A stretch of 64,000 bases of DNA from Nephrocerus scutellatus (GCA_947095585.1 OX352763.1:39916010-39980009); one strand, 5' to 3'. Counted from the first letter of the stretch, positions 23,190 through 35,307 are shown. Notes: generated by a model from the sequence alone, not told the origin. Program-made: numbers and translations.

Positions 23190-23690
23190 TGAGGGGCGAA
23201 ACTTATATTCAGAGGACATGAAAATTTTTTAGTGAACGTGTGTACGTTTGTACGTTTGTACGTTTGTACATTTATTCGTTTTTTAAGGGTATACATTTGT
23301 TTGTCATGTCGTATATCTCGGCTTCTACCAGTCAAAATTTAATGGGACTTGTTTTAAAGCAATTGGTTAGCTCTCGGCTTACGATAGCGTAATTTTTTCA
23401 GAGGGGTTACTAATAAACTGAAACTACGCATCGCTATCGATTTTTTTTAAGCCGAACGTTTGAAAGTAAAATGTGTTTTTTTTCAGTCTATTCCAGATAT
23501 CGCTTATGTAACGCTGCATACTATTAGGCTTCTATGACAAATTAGTCTTTATACTCAATTACAACTCACTCGCATAGCGGAATACATTAGCTCGTGTGTC
23601 TATAGCAGTGGAAAGTTCTTGGTAGGAACTCGTGTATCTCGGCGTACCAGTCAGAATTTAGTGAGGCTAGTTTTAAAACAAATGTGAAAC
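23190..23690. repeat. Dispersed-repeat-like stretch with GTTTGTAC units
   Basis: GTACGTTT repeats four times at 23240-23272. A GTATCTCGGC block with CCAGTCA and a TTTAAAAC-type tail occurs near 23312 and again near 23630. The pattern suggests two diverged copies of one repeat, but the type is unknown. Confidence 0.4.
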
Positions 23691-23762
23691 GTGGGGCGTG
23701 TGTTACGTGAGGCCCGTGTGGCGCATGTAAAAAATAAATTTTTTTTAATAAAAAAAGTTTTT

Positions 23763-24085
23763 ATGGAAATTCTGGGATCTGGCCAATAGGGTCTTGAATC
23801 GTATGAAATTCGGTATGTAGGACTAAGATGCGACTAAAAGACTTGTTCCTATGGAAATTCTGGGATCTGGCCAATAGGGTCTGGAGTTTTGTGGATCAAG
23901 CCATTTCTCAAGCGATTCGTATGAAATTCGTATGAAATTCGATGCGACTATAACCCTTGTTCCTATGGAAATTCTGGGATCTGGCCAGTAGGGTCTGGAA
24001 TTTTGTGTTGTGGACCAAACAATTTGTAAACCGATTCGTATGAAATTCGTTATGTAGGACTAAGATGCGACTATAACCCCTATTT
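23763..24085. repeat. Tandem repeat of 88-116-base units, three units
   Basis: ATGGAAATTCTGGGATCTGG starts at 23763, 23851 and 23965. Each unit goes on with CCARTAGGGTC, CGTATGAAATTCG and, in two cases, GTAGGACTAAGATGCGACTA. Units differ by internal deletions and by a duplicated CGTATGAAATT. No coding signal. Confidence 0.85.
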
Positions 24086-24099
24086 TTTTTAAAAAAGTA

Positions 24100-26034
24100 A
24101 TTTTTTTAAGAAATAAACAATTTCCCAAAAAATAAGAAATAATTGGTTTTTTTCACAAAAAAAAAATTTCCCAAAAAACTTTTTTACGAATTTTGTGAAT
24201 TAAATGGTTGCTATTAGGCTTTTAAGATAATTCAGTGTTTAGAGTAAATTACAACTATCCATATGACGAGCTGAGAAGCTCTTGTGTCTTATTCTTTTGG
24301 GCCATCAGTTCAATAGGATTTACCAATGATACTCACAGGATTAAAGGCTGCGAAACTTTTCGGTAGGAGTTTACCACCTCGACAGCGGCTATTTCATTCT
24401 ATACTTTTCCTTTTTCAAATTGTCAGCGGATAGAACTCGCATCCATTCAGTGAAATTTCTTGTATAGCTGTATCGTCTATCGCATCTAATAAAATCTCCA
24501 CTAACTTAACTAATTGGTGACTTAATTTCTTTAAAAAATTATCAGACAAAACAAAAAAAGAATCAGCATCAGCAGCATCATCATCATGTTCTGGTGCTTT
24601 AAATCATTAAAATGCCCACGCTGTGTTTATCATTGTCAGAGTGCAAATTCCATGAACGTGTCTGCATTACAAAAAAATTAAATTAAAAAAAAAGAATCTC
24701 TCAAAAGAAGTTTTTTATAGATGAGATTTTGTCTACCAGCAAACACACACTCTTACCAAATACCTTTCCTACTCATCGCCTTTCACTAAATACTCATCCT
24801 ATACAAAGATGAACCAACAACAGCAAATTAAAGGATTTTACTCACTCGTCCTGACAACGCCTTCTTTCTCACATAATCCTATAAAACAATGAAGCGACTT
24901 ACCGTCGTCTCCTCATACTTATGTTGTCGGTCGAGAAATGCGTTTGTTTGTTGTTTACACAAATACACAAATATCCATCCTTGGCTTATGAATTATTCAT
25001 GTCATTAGACGGAGTACAAATAACGACGCGTCAGGCGGCATCCTTGTACCTTGTTGGCAGGATGTTTCTTTGTTTTTACGAAAATTTCGAAATTTATAAT
25101 TTCCCCCCTAACTAGTGGGGAAACTTGAGGTTATTTTTGATGATTTATTAAATCCATTATCAACTTATTAGCAGACAGTGAAGCATAAAAAGTATAATGT
25201 TTCACACATACTCACCCACACACACAAACGCACACACTAGTCTTTGGCCCGCTATACTTAATATATGAATAACTTTGCGCAGTTTATCTCATCACAATGA
25301 GCTGTATTAGCATTACAACGCTATAAAGCAATAAAGGGGTTAACTGATGGAGAAATGATGAAGGAAGTAAAAGGAAGGAAGGAAAACAGTGGAAGGAAGA
25401 AAAAAGAGTTTCACTATTATTGTTGGATCGACAACCGCAGTCCAATTCTAGACTTCCGGGAAACATCTCTTCGCCGGTCCCGATTTCAAGTTGATGTCAT
25501 TCAATTGACAGTTCTAAAATCATTTATAAAATTATTCTGCTATTTTATAAATCAATGAAGTGGTCACTAAGCACAATGCGAGTAAAGCCACAATTGTCAT
25601 TTTAAGACATAACGCGACATCTTTCCTATCACCAGAAGACGGTACCCATGAACCCGATATCTCCGGTTGTTAGAGTTGCCTCAATTTATAATATTTGAGA
25701 TAAGCAAACAATTTGGAGGATTGGTTAGTGGCTGAGCAAAGGCTAATTTCCAACGACTTGGAAAGAGCCCAGGAGTGTAAGATAGATGGAAAAGCTTACG
25801 AATTTTTTTTTTACAGGATTGAAGAGTAACTATTCGAAACTACTGGAAAAATACCATCTGTCCGAGCAGTATTGTGTAAGCTCATTAAATTATCATTAAA
25901 ATCCTTAAGAAGGAAAGAGCGATAGAGTGACGAAGGGAATAGGGATAGAGGGAGAGCAATAGGGAGGAGAGATGAAGATTCTTTCATATTAAATCGCTTT
26001 TTTTTGGATACTGGTAATGCAACTACTCGAGAGG
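24100..26034. other. No recognised gene
   Basis: A-rich and T-rich runs at 24079-24185, ACAC-rich sequence at 25202-25236 and a GGAAGGAA-type purine tract at 25355-25405. No protein remnant seen. Confidence 0.4.
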
Positions 26035-26744
26035 AGGTTAGGTTAGGTTCAGGTGGCTGTCAGTTAATCCGACACGCTTAGAGCAGAAATGGTCCATTGT
26101 GATGCCACATGGATCAGGAGTGTTTCAATCACCCTACTCGTTGAACCACTTAGAGATTCGTATGAAGCGAAGGGGACTGCTGATATCAGTGTTGATAAGA
26201 TCATTTGTGTCGTTGTAAAAGAAAATTCCCAAAAGGAGTTTATGTTTCTGGCAGAGGGCTCGACAAGTACAGAGAAGATGGATAATGGTCTTCTCTTCCT
26301 CCTCATGCATGCAGCTTCTGCAAAAGCCATTCGAGAAGACTCTGAATCTTGCTGCATGCTTGCCTATAAGACAGTGTCCCGTAATGATACCTACAATAGC
26401 ACCGATGTACGATCTTTTTTGAGAGATCAAACACCTGGGGCGTTTCGGAACCAGCTTGGGACAGATCTACTTTGTCAATATGCAAGTTGTACCGTTTGAC
26501 CACCTACGATCAGTTTTGTCAGTAGCATCCTCCTTTAACATGAGTTTGCATGTAGCGATTGGTATGCCTAGAAAACCATATTTTGTGTAGGATGAGTAGT
26601 GTAGTGCCTACGGCGAGTTCGTCAGCCTTACAGTTTCCCGGAATGTCTCTATGCCTCGGCAACCAACAAAGGTGGATATTTAACTGCTCCGCCATCTCCC
26701 TAAGAGATGATCGACAGTTAAGGGCTAAAATTGAATTTGTCCGG
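26035..26744 (-). mobile_element. LOA-like LINE 3' fragment (copy b)
   Basis: Same family as 18580-20885. The minus strand carries the end of RNase H (EMAEQLNIHLCWLPRHRDIP and GNCKADELAV), then the C-terminal knuckle (RSCMHEEEEKTIIHLLCTC near 26290) and the terminal sequence. The 3' end reads CAGCCACCTGAACCTAACC into a CCTAACCTCC tail at 26033-26050. Truncated at the 5' side exactly where an RTE 3' fragment in the opposite orientation begins (26742-26750). Confidence 0.8.
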
Positions 26745-27039
26745 AGATCTACGAGCGTTACCGCGATGTCGACATCGTGAAGAGAATTAAGCTCGATCGG
26801 CTCCGGTGGGCAGGACACCTAGCTTGCATGAGCAAAGAGGATCCTTCTCGGACGGTAAGATTTATGGAACATGACAAGGAGGCTGGCCAAGCCTACGCTG
26901 GAAGGATGAAGTAGATCAGGACACTTAGAGTTTTAGGGATGCATAACTGAGTGACATCGGCTCAAATTCGGGACTGGTGGAGAGACTTTTTGCGGGAGGC
27001 CAGGACCGGACCCCGGTTGTAGAGCCGAATATGATGATT
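26745..27039 (+). mobile_element. RTE/Bov-B-like LINE 3' end (copy 5)
   Basis: Begins at GAGATCTACGAGCGTTACCG, which matches 50467 of copy 8, and continues through AAGAGAATTAAGCTCGATCG, GACACCTAGC and CCAAGCCTACGCTGG. It ends in GGTTGTAGAGCCGAATATGA and TGATTA. The C-terminal RT tail and 3' UTR are represented, but no open frame is left. Its ending matches copy 8 and defines the family 3' terminus. Confidence 0.8.
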
Positions 27040-27960
27040 AATTATAGAACATAACTTCAATGAAATGTCTCTCACAGAAACGCGTGCACGAGTGAATACA
27101 CTGAGCCCAATTCGTCATGGATTTTTCAAATAAATCGGTCGGTATGCCGGCAATTTCGCGTTTGAGTTCGATTGTCCTGAGGTCGACTAAAGTCTTGTAG
27201 CATGGACCGTAGATATGACATAACCCCAAAGCAAAAGTACCAGAGGCGTAAAATCACACGAACGAGGTGGCCACTTGACTCGATTAGAGATAAAACGGTC
27301 AGCGAACTTAGATTTTCAAAATGTCGACTTTTTTGGCCACAGACACATACACATTTGGCGCCGTCCCGTTGAAACCACATTATGCTACAAGTCAACCTTC
27401 CTTTTCCAGTTTATTCCGAAAATAGTCTGTCTACCTCGTCCGGAAGTGATCTCAATTGACTGGGAATACATTGCCATCAATATTGCTGAAGAAGTATGGA
27501 CCAATTACTACTCCAGCATGGAACCTGCACCAAACGGCCAATTTTTGTGGGTGCACTTGGTATTTCGTTAGTGGCTTCGGGTTGCTCACATGCGACATTT
27601 TTGCTTACTAACGAAGCCATTAAACCAGTAATGGGCTTCATCGCTGAGAATAATTAGGCGATGAAAATCGGGATCGTTATTGTACATTTTATGGCCCAGT
27701 TCCTGAAGTTATGTTGCAGCATATAGGGAAGCAGACCCAAGACCTTGAGCTCAAAATTCGCACCAAAGTGGTCACAGAGATGACCAATTCATAAGATTGA
27801 CGAGGAGTCTATAAATTCGAGACGGACCTAATTTACACTGCCGGATGCAGTCGCAATATTCTCGGCATTCCTTGCGTTGCTTCGTCTTGTTGGCACGGGG
27901 ACATTTTGAAGTGCGAGTACATTATTAATGTTTATTCAAAATTCTCCACCACAAGTTCTC
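27040..27960 (-). mobile_element. Tc1/mariner-superfamily transposase fossil
   Basis: Minus strand from 27960: ARNAENIATA matches the ARTEMNIAAV position of the element at 15449. DEAHYWFNGFVSKQKCRM (about 27590-27640) covers the first catalytic Asp motif, then VVIGPYFFSNIDGN. An FQRDGAK block stands where family members carry the second Asp, and FWGYVKSL-like text has decayed to FGVMSYLRS. The C-terminus is KREIAGIPTDLFEKSMTNWA, QCIHSCTRFCERHFIEVMF and a stop at about 27040. Together with 15449 it covers almost the whole protein of one family, but as separate damaged copies. Frameshifts are numerous. Confidence 0.8.
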
Positions 27961-28655
27961 AATGTTTCGTTATCTGGGCAAGTACGAGAAGCCAAAATTT
28001 TAGTTAGCGCATGTTAAGTTGTCTCAATGAGAAACGAACTTTTATAAACAGTTTGGTTAGTTGTTGAAGCAAGAAATTGGCAAGTATATACGAGTAGAAA
28101 AGTCAAACACTTCTTAGCTAATCATACTCATAGCCATTAAACCCTATAAGAGTATTAGGGCGACCTAACTGAAAATCCCTATTGACTATTGTAATAGTAG
28201 AGTAAGCATCTCGTGCGAAATCATTTAAATGCAATAGGCAAGCAAAGTTACATTTGTGATTTGTCTCATCTGAGGAAGTTTCTTGGAAATTGCTTGATTG
28301 CTTTAAAATGTACATGCCTGGAAGATTTGAGATGCTCCAATCGCCAATATAGGGAATCAATGTTGAATGGCTTTTCGTTTATGATTTCTTTGTGCGATTT
28401 TTGTCTTTGCCTAAAAAATTTTAACAAAGAGATAGAGAGAGAATTAAGATTAAAAAAAAACTTTTGCCACAGAGTGTGGATGATTTAATAAAAATAAAAA
28501 TATCTGAATCTGAATAGAGTGGCAATAAGCTTTCGAAAGCTTTTAATTGCTATTCCGATTGTTAGAGCAACAAGCTTCAACTAAATGCGTTAGTAACTAA
28601 TAAACTTTTTATAGCACTGCATGGGGGAAACTATGGACTTAATCAATATCTTTCC
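27961..28655. other. No recognised feature
   Basis: No protein remnant recognised; the small ORFs at 28118-28488 on both strands are not convincing. Confidence 0.4.
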
Positions 28656-28659
28656 TATA

Positions 28660-28925
28660 AAAAGGCCTAAAAGTATGCTCTAATATTCGACGACTTCGTT
28701 ATATTACAAAGCTGATCTTGCCAATACGATGGCCTAAATGTATGATCTCTATTCGACGACTTCGTTATATTGCAAAGCTGATTTTGTCAATGAGACGGAC
28801 TAAAACTATTTTCTAATATTCGACGACTTCGTTATATTACAAAGCTGATCTTGCCAATACGACGGCCTAAAAGTATGCTCGAAAATTTAACGACTTCGTT
28901 TAATAACAAAGCTGATTGCATGGTT
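28660..28925. repeat. Tandem repeat, period 66-69 bases, four units
   Basis: The block TTCGACGACTTCGTTATATT followed by CAAAGCTGAT starts at 28686, 28752, 28819 and, diverged, 28888. Between blocks are GCCTAAA-GTATG-type spacers. Units 1 and 3 are the most alike, which suggests a duplication of a two-unit block. Confidence 0.88.
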
Positions 28926-30560
28926 ACTCATTTCAACCATAGAATTAAAGGTTAATATAAATGTTTGCATACTTCTAAGCGAAACTATATTTTGATAAAT
29001 CTCTGATCACACGCACACATTCGGACGAAAGCAAAAATGCCGCGAGTATATATTTGAATCTCATAAGAAAAAACCAGGAAACCATATCCTCTTTGCTGTG
29101 AGATTAAATTACAGGTACAACCTACAATAAATCTCTGCATGATCCGGAACTTGTGCTCGCACAGAGTTAAGAAAGTGTAGGACAAGACAAGGACATGGGC
29201 AAATGCAATAGAAAAGGCGGAAGGTGAAAGACAAATGCAAATTACAGTTGGAATAATACTCGTAATAGAAAGTGGATGGCAAAATATACGTCATTCGGTT
29301 AGGATACGGCCGTACAAGATGGAAGATGGAGCACCTGCTGCTTGCTCACAAAATTAAAACGAACGAAACGACATGCAAATTAGATTCGACACAAAATGTG
29401 GCAAAGGTTGGTCCACCTGGTTCTGTCAACTATAAAATATTCTTCGTTTTCGTATCCTGTGCAAAAGTCATTAATAGTCAAGCCAGCAACGAGTAAGACC
29501 TTGACGACGAACAGAACGACGATGGCAACATAAACGAATTTCACGATTTCGCAAAAGGACTCGCCTAAGGCTTGGCTTTTGCCATCAGGAGTTAGTATAC
29601 AAGCACCCTCCAAGGAGTGTGAGGAGTGGACCCTTTTGCTACTTGATAGTCCTGTGACTTTGCTTTGCATACTTAAAACTTTGCGTTTCTGGTTAGGTGA
29701 GTGACTGAGTGTTTAAGTGGGCATGGGTGTTTTGTGCAAGATGGCGGCGGAGTCAGGCTGGCGTTTATGCAATTTGCACTTCAACCTCAAAGTATGCTTG
29801 TTGAATTTACAGTTCACAGTCCCACAGTGGCAGAGTGCACCCTTGCCCCAACCTAAAGCTGCTCTTATGCACTATGTTTGTTTGGTTGTGCATTTGGCCT
29901 TTTTATTTCGGATTTTGCACGCCGTGCAACCATGGAGAGGACAACGGCGCATACGAGTAGTTGCACATACTTTCACATTTTAGCCACCTAATTGCCTGTG
30001 AAATTGCAATTTTATTATGTGGCTTAGTGGTACTTTGTGTGTGTTTGTGTGTGGGCACACAGCGGCACACATTCCCGACATCCCATTGGGACCAAAGGAC
30101 ATGGATAGTGTTCTTGTATGATGTCCTGTAGTTCGCAGTACTCAAAACAGCGTAGTGGTAGGCAATTAAAAAGAACTCCCCATGGTCTTTATGATGTTAG
30201 TCCATGTTAAGGGCAGTTTTCTTTTCGTTCTGTGAAGTGGTTTTCACATGGTACTTAAACCGGTTGTTACTTTCATTTTCACTTCTTAAGCAGCTCTCAA
30301 GGAATGACTTTCTTGAGCTTTGTAGATGCTGTTGTATTACAATTACAACAGCAATTTACACGCCACGTACAGGGGGGATTTCGGGAAGATATGTAAATCA
30401 GTGTAAGGAACTAGTTTCGACTAAAATAAGTACCTAACTGGCTTTTGTAAATAGGAATAGGCAGTTTTGCTTAGGAATCTTCGGATTAGTTTTTTAGAGT
30501 CGCTGTGTTTTTTTCAACATATTAGGAAGTTGTCTCAAACTTGTAATTGAACAAAACAAC
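28926..30560. other. No recognised gene
   Basis: About 1.6 kb without recognised protein remnants. The ORFs at 29380-29670 (minus) and 29717-29983 (plus) overlap one another and lack family motifs. Confidence 0.4.
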
Positions 30561-30569
30561 TAAGAAGGG

Positions 30570-32540
30570 ACGCTGTTTGCGATTGATGCTCGCGGTCCAC
30601 TCAACCACACGAAGTCATACAACGAGAAAGCCAGCTGTAGCAGCACTGAAAGACCCAGATGTGAAACTGCAATATGTAGCCAGCGTACAATAGTCTCTCT
30701 CTGAGATACAGCCCCAAACCCTTTAGTCTAAATGGGAGAAAACAGTAAATGCATATCAAGTGTTTAGGTTATCCCGACAAAACTAGAAAAGAATGGATAT
30801 CAGATAGCACATGGAACACCATTCGTGAACGCCAATCCATCAAAGCAGAGTTGAACGCGGCCTCGGATGGCGACCAAAGCGCATTAGCGCGGACAAACGA
30901 GCATGGCTAAGCGACATCGCAAAACAAGCACAGCAAGCCGCTGATCGTAGACAATACAGAACACTCTACCAACTCGCTCGTAAGCTCGCCAACAAGAAAC
31001 ACCACATCAACTAACCTGTTAAGGCAATAGACGGCTCTCTGATCCTTATGGAAGAACAGCAATTAACCCGCTGGACAGAACATTTTAAGAATGTTTTGAA
31101 TTGTACTTCGCCAGGCACGTCCATCAACCCACATATGCCTCCTAATAGGCTACTTAACATCAGCGTCGCTACTTCTTCGTTGGATGAGATAAGGACAACA
31201 ATTCATTTACTACAATCAGGTAAAGCAGCAGGCAATGACAATATTTACGCAGAACTCCTTCAAGCTGTCGTCGAGTTAACTACGAGAACATTGGTATCTG
31301 GGAATCTGAAACCATTCCATCGTCGTTAAAAGAAGGCTTAATAGTCAAACTCCCCAAGAAAGGTGATTTGAGAAATTGCGAAAACTGGAGAGGAATTACC
31401 CTGCTAAACACCATAAACAAAGTGATCTCCTCTATAATAGCTAGGCGCTTACAGAATGCGTTAGAGCCAATTTTGAGAAATGAACAAGCCGGATTTTGCC
31501 CAAACCGTTCTTGTACTGATCAAATTAACACCCTGCGTATAATCATTGAACAGTCAGTTGAGTATCGCTCTCCTCTGTATATGGTTTTTGTATATTTTGA
31601 AAGCGCTTTTGATAGCGTGGGCCGAAACATGATGTGGCAGATTTTGTCCAGCTATCGTGTTCCGGAAAAATTAATTAACATCATTAAGGAGCTGTACCGC
31701 GACTCAACTTGCCGCGTCATTCATAACGGTCATCTTGGTTCACCTTTCAACATCTACTCGGGAGTCAAGCAAGGTTGCACCCTCTCACCATTGCTTTAAA
31801 CAATTTTTATCGACTGGGAGATGAAAATAGTAACCCGTCCTCCATCGGGACTATGCCGATGATATCTGTTTCCTATCACAATTGCTAGGTGACATGAGCG
31901 AAAATTAAACTCACTAGTAATCAAAACAAAACAAAAACAAAACTACTTCGCGTTAACGCTAGTGGAACATATAATCTCTCGATTGACGGACATCAGATAG
32001 AGGTAGTCGATAAGTTTTGTTATTTGGGCAGCTGGATGTCAAAAAATGGTGGTGCTGACTCGGATGTGTGCTCTAGTGTAACCAAGGCACGACACTCCTA
32101 TAGTATGCTAAATAATATCTGGAACTCCTCGCAAATCTCCCGGAATCTGAAGCTAACGATCTTCAGATCTAACGTTCTCTCAGTACTTTTGTATGGCTGC
32201 GAAACGTGGAAAGTCACAGAGTCAATTGCGACGCGCCTCCAAGTCTTCGTCAACAAGTGCTTAAGGAGGATACTGAGAATAAGATGCCCGGACATTATCA
32301 CCAATCAAGACTTGTGATGAGTAACGCAACAGGAAGCAATCGCGATCACCATCAGAGCGCTCGACTGGAATTCACAAGAAAGCAGTCGAGTTAGTCGTCC
32401 TAGCAAGACATGGAAAAGGACAATAGAAGAGGAGGCAAGATTCCAGAGGACAGAGTGGCGTTTCTTGAAACCTCAGGCTATAAATCGAGTTCGTTGGCGG
32501 GCGTTTGTAGAAGCCCTATGCTCCCCCGTGGAGTAAAGGA
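30570..32540 (+). mobile_element. RTE-like LINE, second subfamily
   Basis: Starts with a linker peptide (KAVAALKDPDVKLQYVAS near 30635-30690) and a coiled segment (AWLSDIAKQAQQAADRRQYR-like, 30904-30960). The RT follows: LTRWTEHFKNVLNCTSPG, SLDEIRTTIHLLQSGKAAGN, KLPKKGDLRNCENWRGITL, RLQNALEPILRNEQAGF, RSCTDQINTLRIIIEQSVEY, SGVKQGCTLSPLL (31765-31797), and DYADDI near 31850, one frame off. The C-terminal domain reads VLLYGCETWKVTESIATRLQ (32185-32245) to about 32530. Frame breaks at 31330, 31798 and around 31850-31960 inactivate it. Distinct from the ten-copy RTE family; related to the element at 43216. Confidence 0.85.
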
Positions 32541-33397
32541 AAGAAAGAATTAAGTATAAGTCGTAAAAAGAATTTAGATGATAGTTTCAAAGTAATTTAT
32601 AGTTCACTTTCGATAGCTGTTTAATGCTTTGCTGATGTTTCTATTTCTTAAACTTTAGATAGTCAATAAATCGATGCAAAGTGGTAAGCATGATTGTGTA
32701 TGTACTTGAAAAAAACATTCCTTGAATCAGTTGGCGATGAGCAGCGCAGCAGAGATACTAAAGTACACTCCCATCTATTGTATGGCGTGACAGAGTTGCC
32801 TGTATTCTTAACCGACCCTGTGAGAAATTAGGAAACCCCAATTTCTCTTTTCTCTAAATACAATTAGTTATTTTTTATTAAAAGGTTCAATTAATTTTCA
32901 CCTGCCAAAGTGTCCGCGACATGACAAAATATACGTCGTGCTGCACATGCTGAAAAGGTAAAGTGCTGGAACCTGATCGTCGGACTTTAAACATATTCGG
33001 AAATATGAGAACTGCACTTTCATAAGTTAATTAATAACTAGCTAACTGAGGACTATCCACGTAATGGGACTTAATTACTTCCAATTCAAAATTCGCACTA
33101 CAGCTTAAGGGCATAACCTATAAGGATTAGATAGACAGGATTGTTATGAATGAAAGTATTAAGCGATTATCGGAAAAGTTAAAGACTTTCTATGTTGCGC
33201 CAATAGACCGACTTGTGTATCATTGGACTGAATTTTAACTTTTTAATTATGACAAGATATAAAGCTCCCTGTAATATGCGCAGAGAATTGAGTTGAATCA
33301 AAAGCCGACGAGTTTCACTGTTTAGTTAATTCTAATTTTATTCTTGGATCGGTCTTCCTTTTTTTAGTTTGGCAGATAGTATGTTTTCAATACATAA
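32541..33397. other. No recognised feature
   Basis: AT-rich sequence between a LINE and a Helitron; nothing recognised. Confidence 0.4.
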
Positions 33398-33802
33398 TCT
33401 TAATATATAATGTATGTCTATTTGTCTCTATGTATGTTCGCGCATAACTCGACGACCGCTCATCCGATATAGCTGAAACTGAAACTGTGATGTGGTGGAC
33501 ACAGTTGGTCTGGATGTTTAAAGGGGTTAAGTGTGGTAATGGTGTTGAGGGGGGTGACGTAGTGGCTGGCTTGACTCGAAGACTGTGCATTTTTTTTTAT
33601 ACATAAACTTATTACCAAGGGACAACTCACTGAATGACTTGCGCCACGGCAATAAGATGGGCTATATCCTTTATTAAAATTAAAGTTAAAATAAACATAA
33701 TAATAATAACAACTCTGTTATATGTGTGGGGGTGGGTATTTCAAGGTGGGTCTTGAAGGGTCTTGGTGGGTGCAGCCTGGCAACGCTGGGTACTTCAGCT
33801 AG
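33398..33802 (+). mobile_element. Non-autonomous Helitron, 405 bases
   Basis: The element begins TCTTAATATATAATG right after an A (33397) and ends CAGCTAG right before a T (33803): the TC start, CTRR-type end and A/T insertion site of Helitrons. Just inside the 3' end, CCTGGC-AAC-GCTGGG can form a short hairpin with two wobble pairs. The body holds a GGGGTGGG-rich segment at 33727-33782 and an inverted copy of the module at 11488-11602. No protein is encoded; it would have been moved by a Rep/helicase supplied elsewhere. Confidence 0.78.
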
Positions 33803-33855
33803 TTTCATATATTCTTTGTATTACAAAGTGTATTCTCAATATCTCGTATATATTA

Positions 33856-34230
33856 CTAGCTGAACTGAACACCCAACTGACCACCCATACTGTGATCCCT
33901 ACACTGTCACTGATCACTGATCACCATCCACACATTGACCACCCTTCTGATCAAAATCGGTACAGCACTTTTCAAGATTAGCGTTGGACACAAACTTACC
34001 TCTTTATATCTACTAGTTATCGCCTATTGGTCGAAATTCGACCGTCTCTCTGTACTCTAAGCGACCTTCCACACGGTCACTGATCCGCCCCACCCACTCC
34101 CTCGCCCTACACCACCCATCCCCAACCACCCAACAACCTCACTCAACCCCTCTACCACTGTATTTCTGTTCTATAAAAAATTTGAACGTTGAACTCTTAG
34201 CAACTGCTCTAAACGCTAAAATAAACGATA
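33856..34230 (-). mobile_element. Helitron-like remnant, 3' end and C-rich body
   Basis: ACTAGCTGAACT at 33855 is the inverse of the Helitron 3' end (AGTTCAGCTAGT). It is followed by a CCACCC-rich body like those at 33727 and 62340. A second ACTAGTTATCGCC-type end appears at 34010. The 5' TC end on the right is not clear, so limits are approximate. Confidence 0.45.
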
Positions 34231-34369
34231 ATATATAACATTTTGTTTCCAAATTTTTTTTCACTGATAACACTAAAGCTCATCGATAGCTATAAAAGAA
34301 AAATAAAAAAAGGGATTCGGTTAACAAACAGAGGAGAAAATGGTTCTTAACTGTTGCCTTTGCCTATTT

Positions 34370-35305
34370 ATAAATAGATATAAATAAAAATGAAATGCTG
34401 TTCGTTGGTAACCGCATCCCTTAAAAACGGCTAGGCCGATTTGGCTCATTTTTAAGGTTTATGCGGAAAAAAAAATTAAAAAAGTTTCCAAAAAAATTGG
34501 AAAATTCGGGACAAACTGAAAGTGCTGCTTTTCATAGGATTTTTGTATGAACTCGCAGCCATAACTGTCGTTTCTTTTATTGTTTTGTTCGTTATGATCC
34601 CGGGAAAGAAAGACAATTACAAAGGAAAGATAGGAGAATTCGAACAAACTGCAAAAACCATAGCTATTTATGCACTCTCGATCATAACTGACGATAGGAA
34701 CAACATATTTGGTTGATTATTTTTTTGTTGTTTGTTTGGTTCATGTTGCTCCCGGAAAAATGTAGCAAAAGAAAATTTGGGAAAATTACAAACGAGAGTA
34801 GGAAAATTTGGAAAACGATAAACTTGATATTTTTTGAGGAAATAACTCAATTGAATGCTTTCGGTAGAATGAAAAATCTGGAAAAACCCATTCCAGCTTA
34901 AATTAAAATAAAAATAAATTTTTTTTTTATATTTGTATTGATTGGCGATCTGTCAAACAAAAGTCGTTATTTCATTTCGATTGCAATAGATTCTAATTGT
35001 TGTTTCTATGTTTGCGAATGTCGTTTGACAGCTGATCTATTTGTACGGTCTTTCATTTGCGATCTGTCAACGCATCGCAATGATTCCGACCGACATGCCA
35101 TTAGACTTTAAGTGCTTGCAGTTTCGGGTGCGGTTTACATTCGCAATTACAATAAATCCATGCTTCTCCGATGGTCAATTTTATGTCGCATGTTCCAGTG
35201 TCGGAAAACCATCAGCTTTGTCTGTTTACGCGACAGACAACAAAACAAATAAAAAACAGTGCGCGTACCTTTTACTTGAGGTTAAATTGAAGCTTATTTG
35301 ATGTT
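34370..35305 (+). mobile_element. Decayed autonomous-type Helitron
   Basis: The left part, AGATATAAATAAAAATGAA then TGCTGTTCGTT and AACGGCTAGGCCGATTTGG, resembles the 5' end of the Helitron at 62770 (minus strand: TCTATATATATAAAAATCAA, TGCTGTGCGTT, AACGGCTGGACC). Its first bases are not a clean TC. The right part encodes the end of a Pif1-type helicase (separate entry). The sequence between is not recognisably coding, so most of the Rep/helicase is deleted. The right boundary is unclear; a minisatellite follows. Confidence 0.6.
35041..35301 (+). pseudogene. Helitron Pif1-like helicase C-terminus
   Basis: An open frame of 86 codons. IPTDMPLDFKCLQFRVRFTF followed by AITIN corresponds to the LQFPVR-x-AFAMTIN strand of eukaryotic Helitron helicases. 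Family members then have a KSQGQS motif and about 12 further residues; here the text jumps straight to PCFSDGQFYVACSSVGKPS, so that motif is deleted in frame. In motif VI the usual ACSRVG is ACSSVG, removing the arginine finger. LSVYATDNKTNKK closes the domain. The role in the family is DNA unwinding during rolling-circle transposition; this copy cannot hydrolyse ATP productively. The frame staying open despite the loss suggests recent decay or chance. Confidence 0.78.
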
Positions 35306-35307
35306 GT

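Noticed and set aside
28660..28925. Regular repeats resembling a CRISPR array
   Set aside because: Units are contiguous 66-69-base repeats with similar spacers, the context is a fly-like genome, and there are no cas genes.
29717..29760. CAAGATGGCGGC as a Polycomb-type (PHO) site
   Set aside because: A single short match with no cluster of partner motifs nearby.
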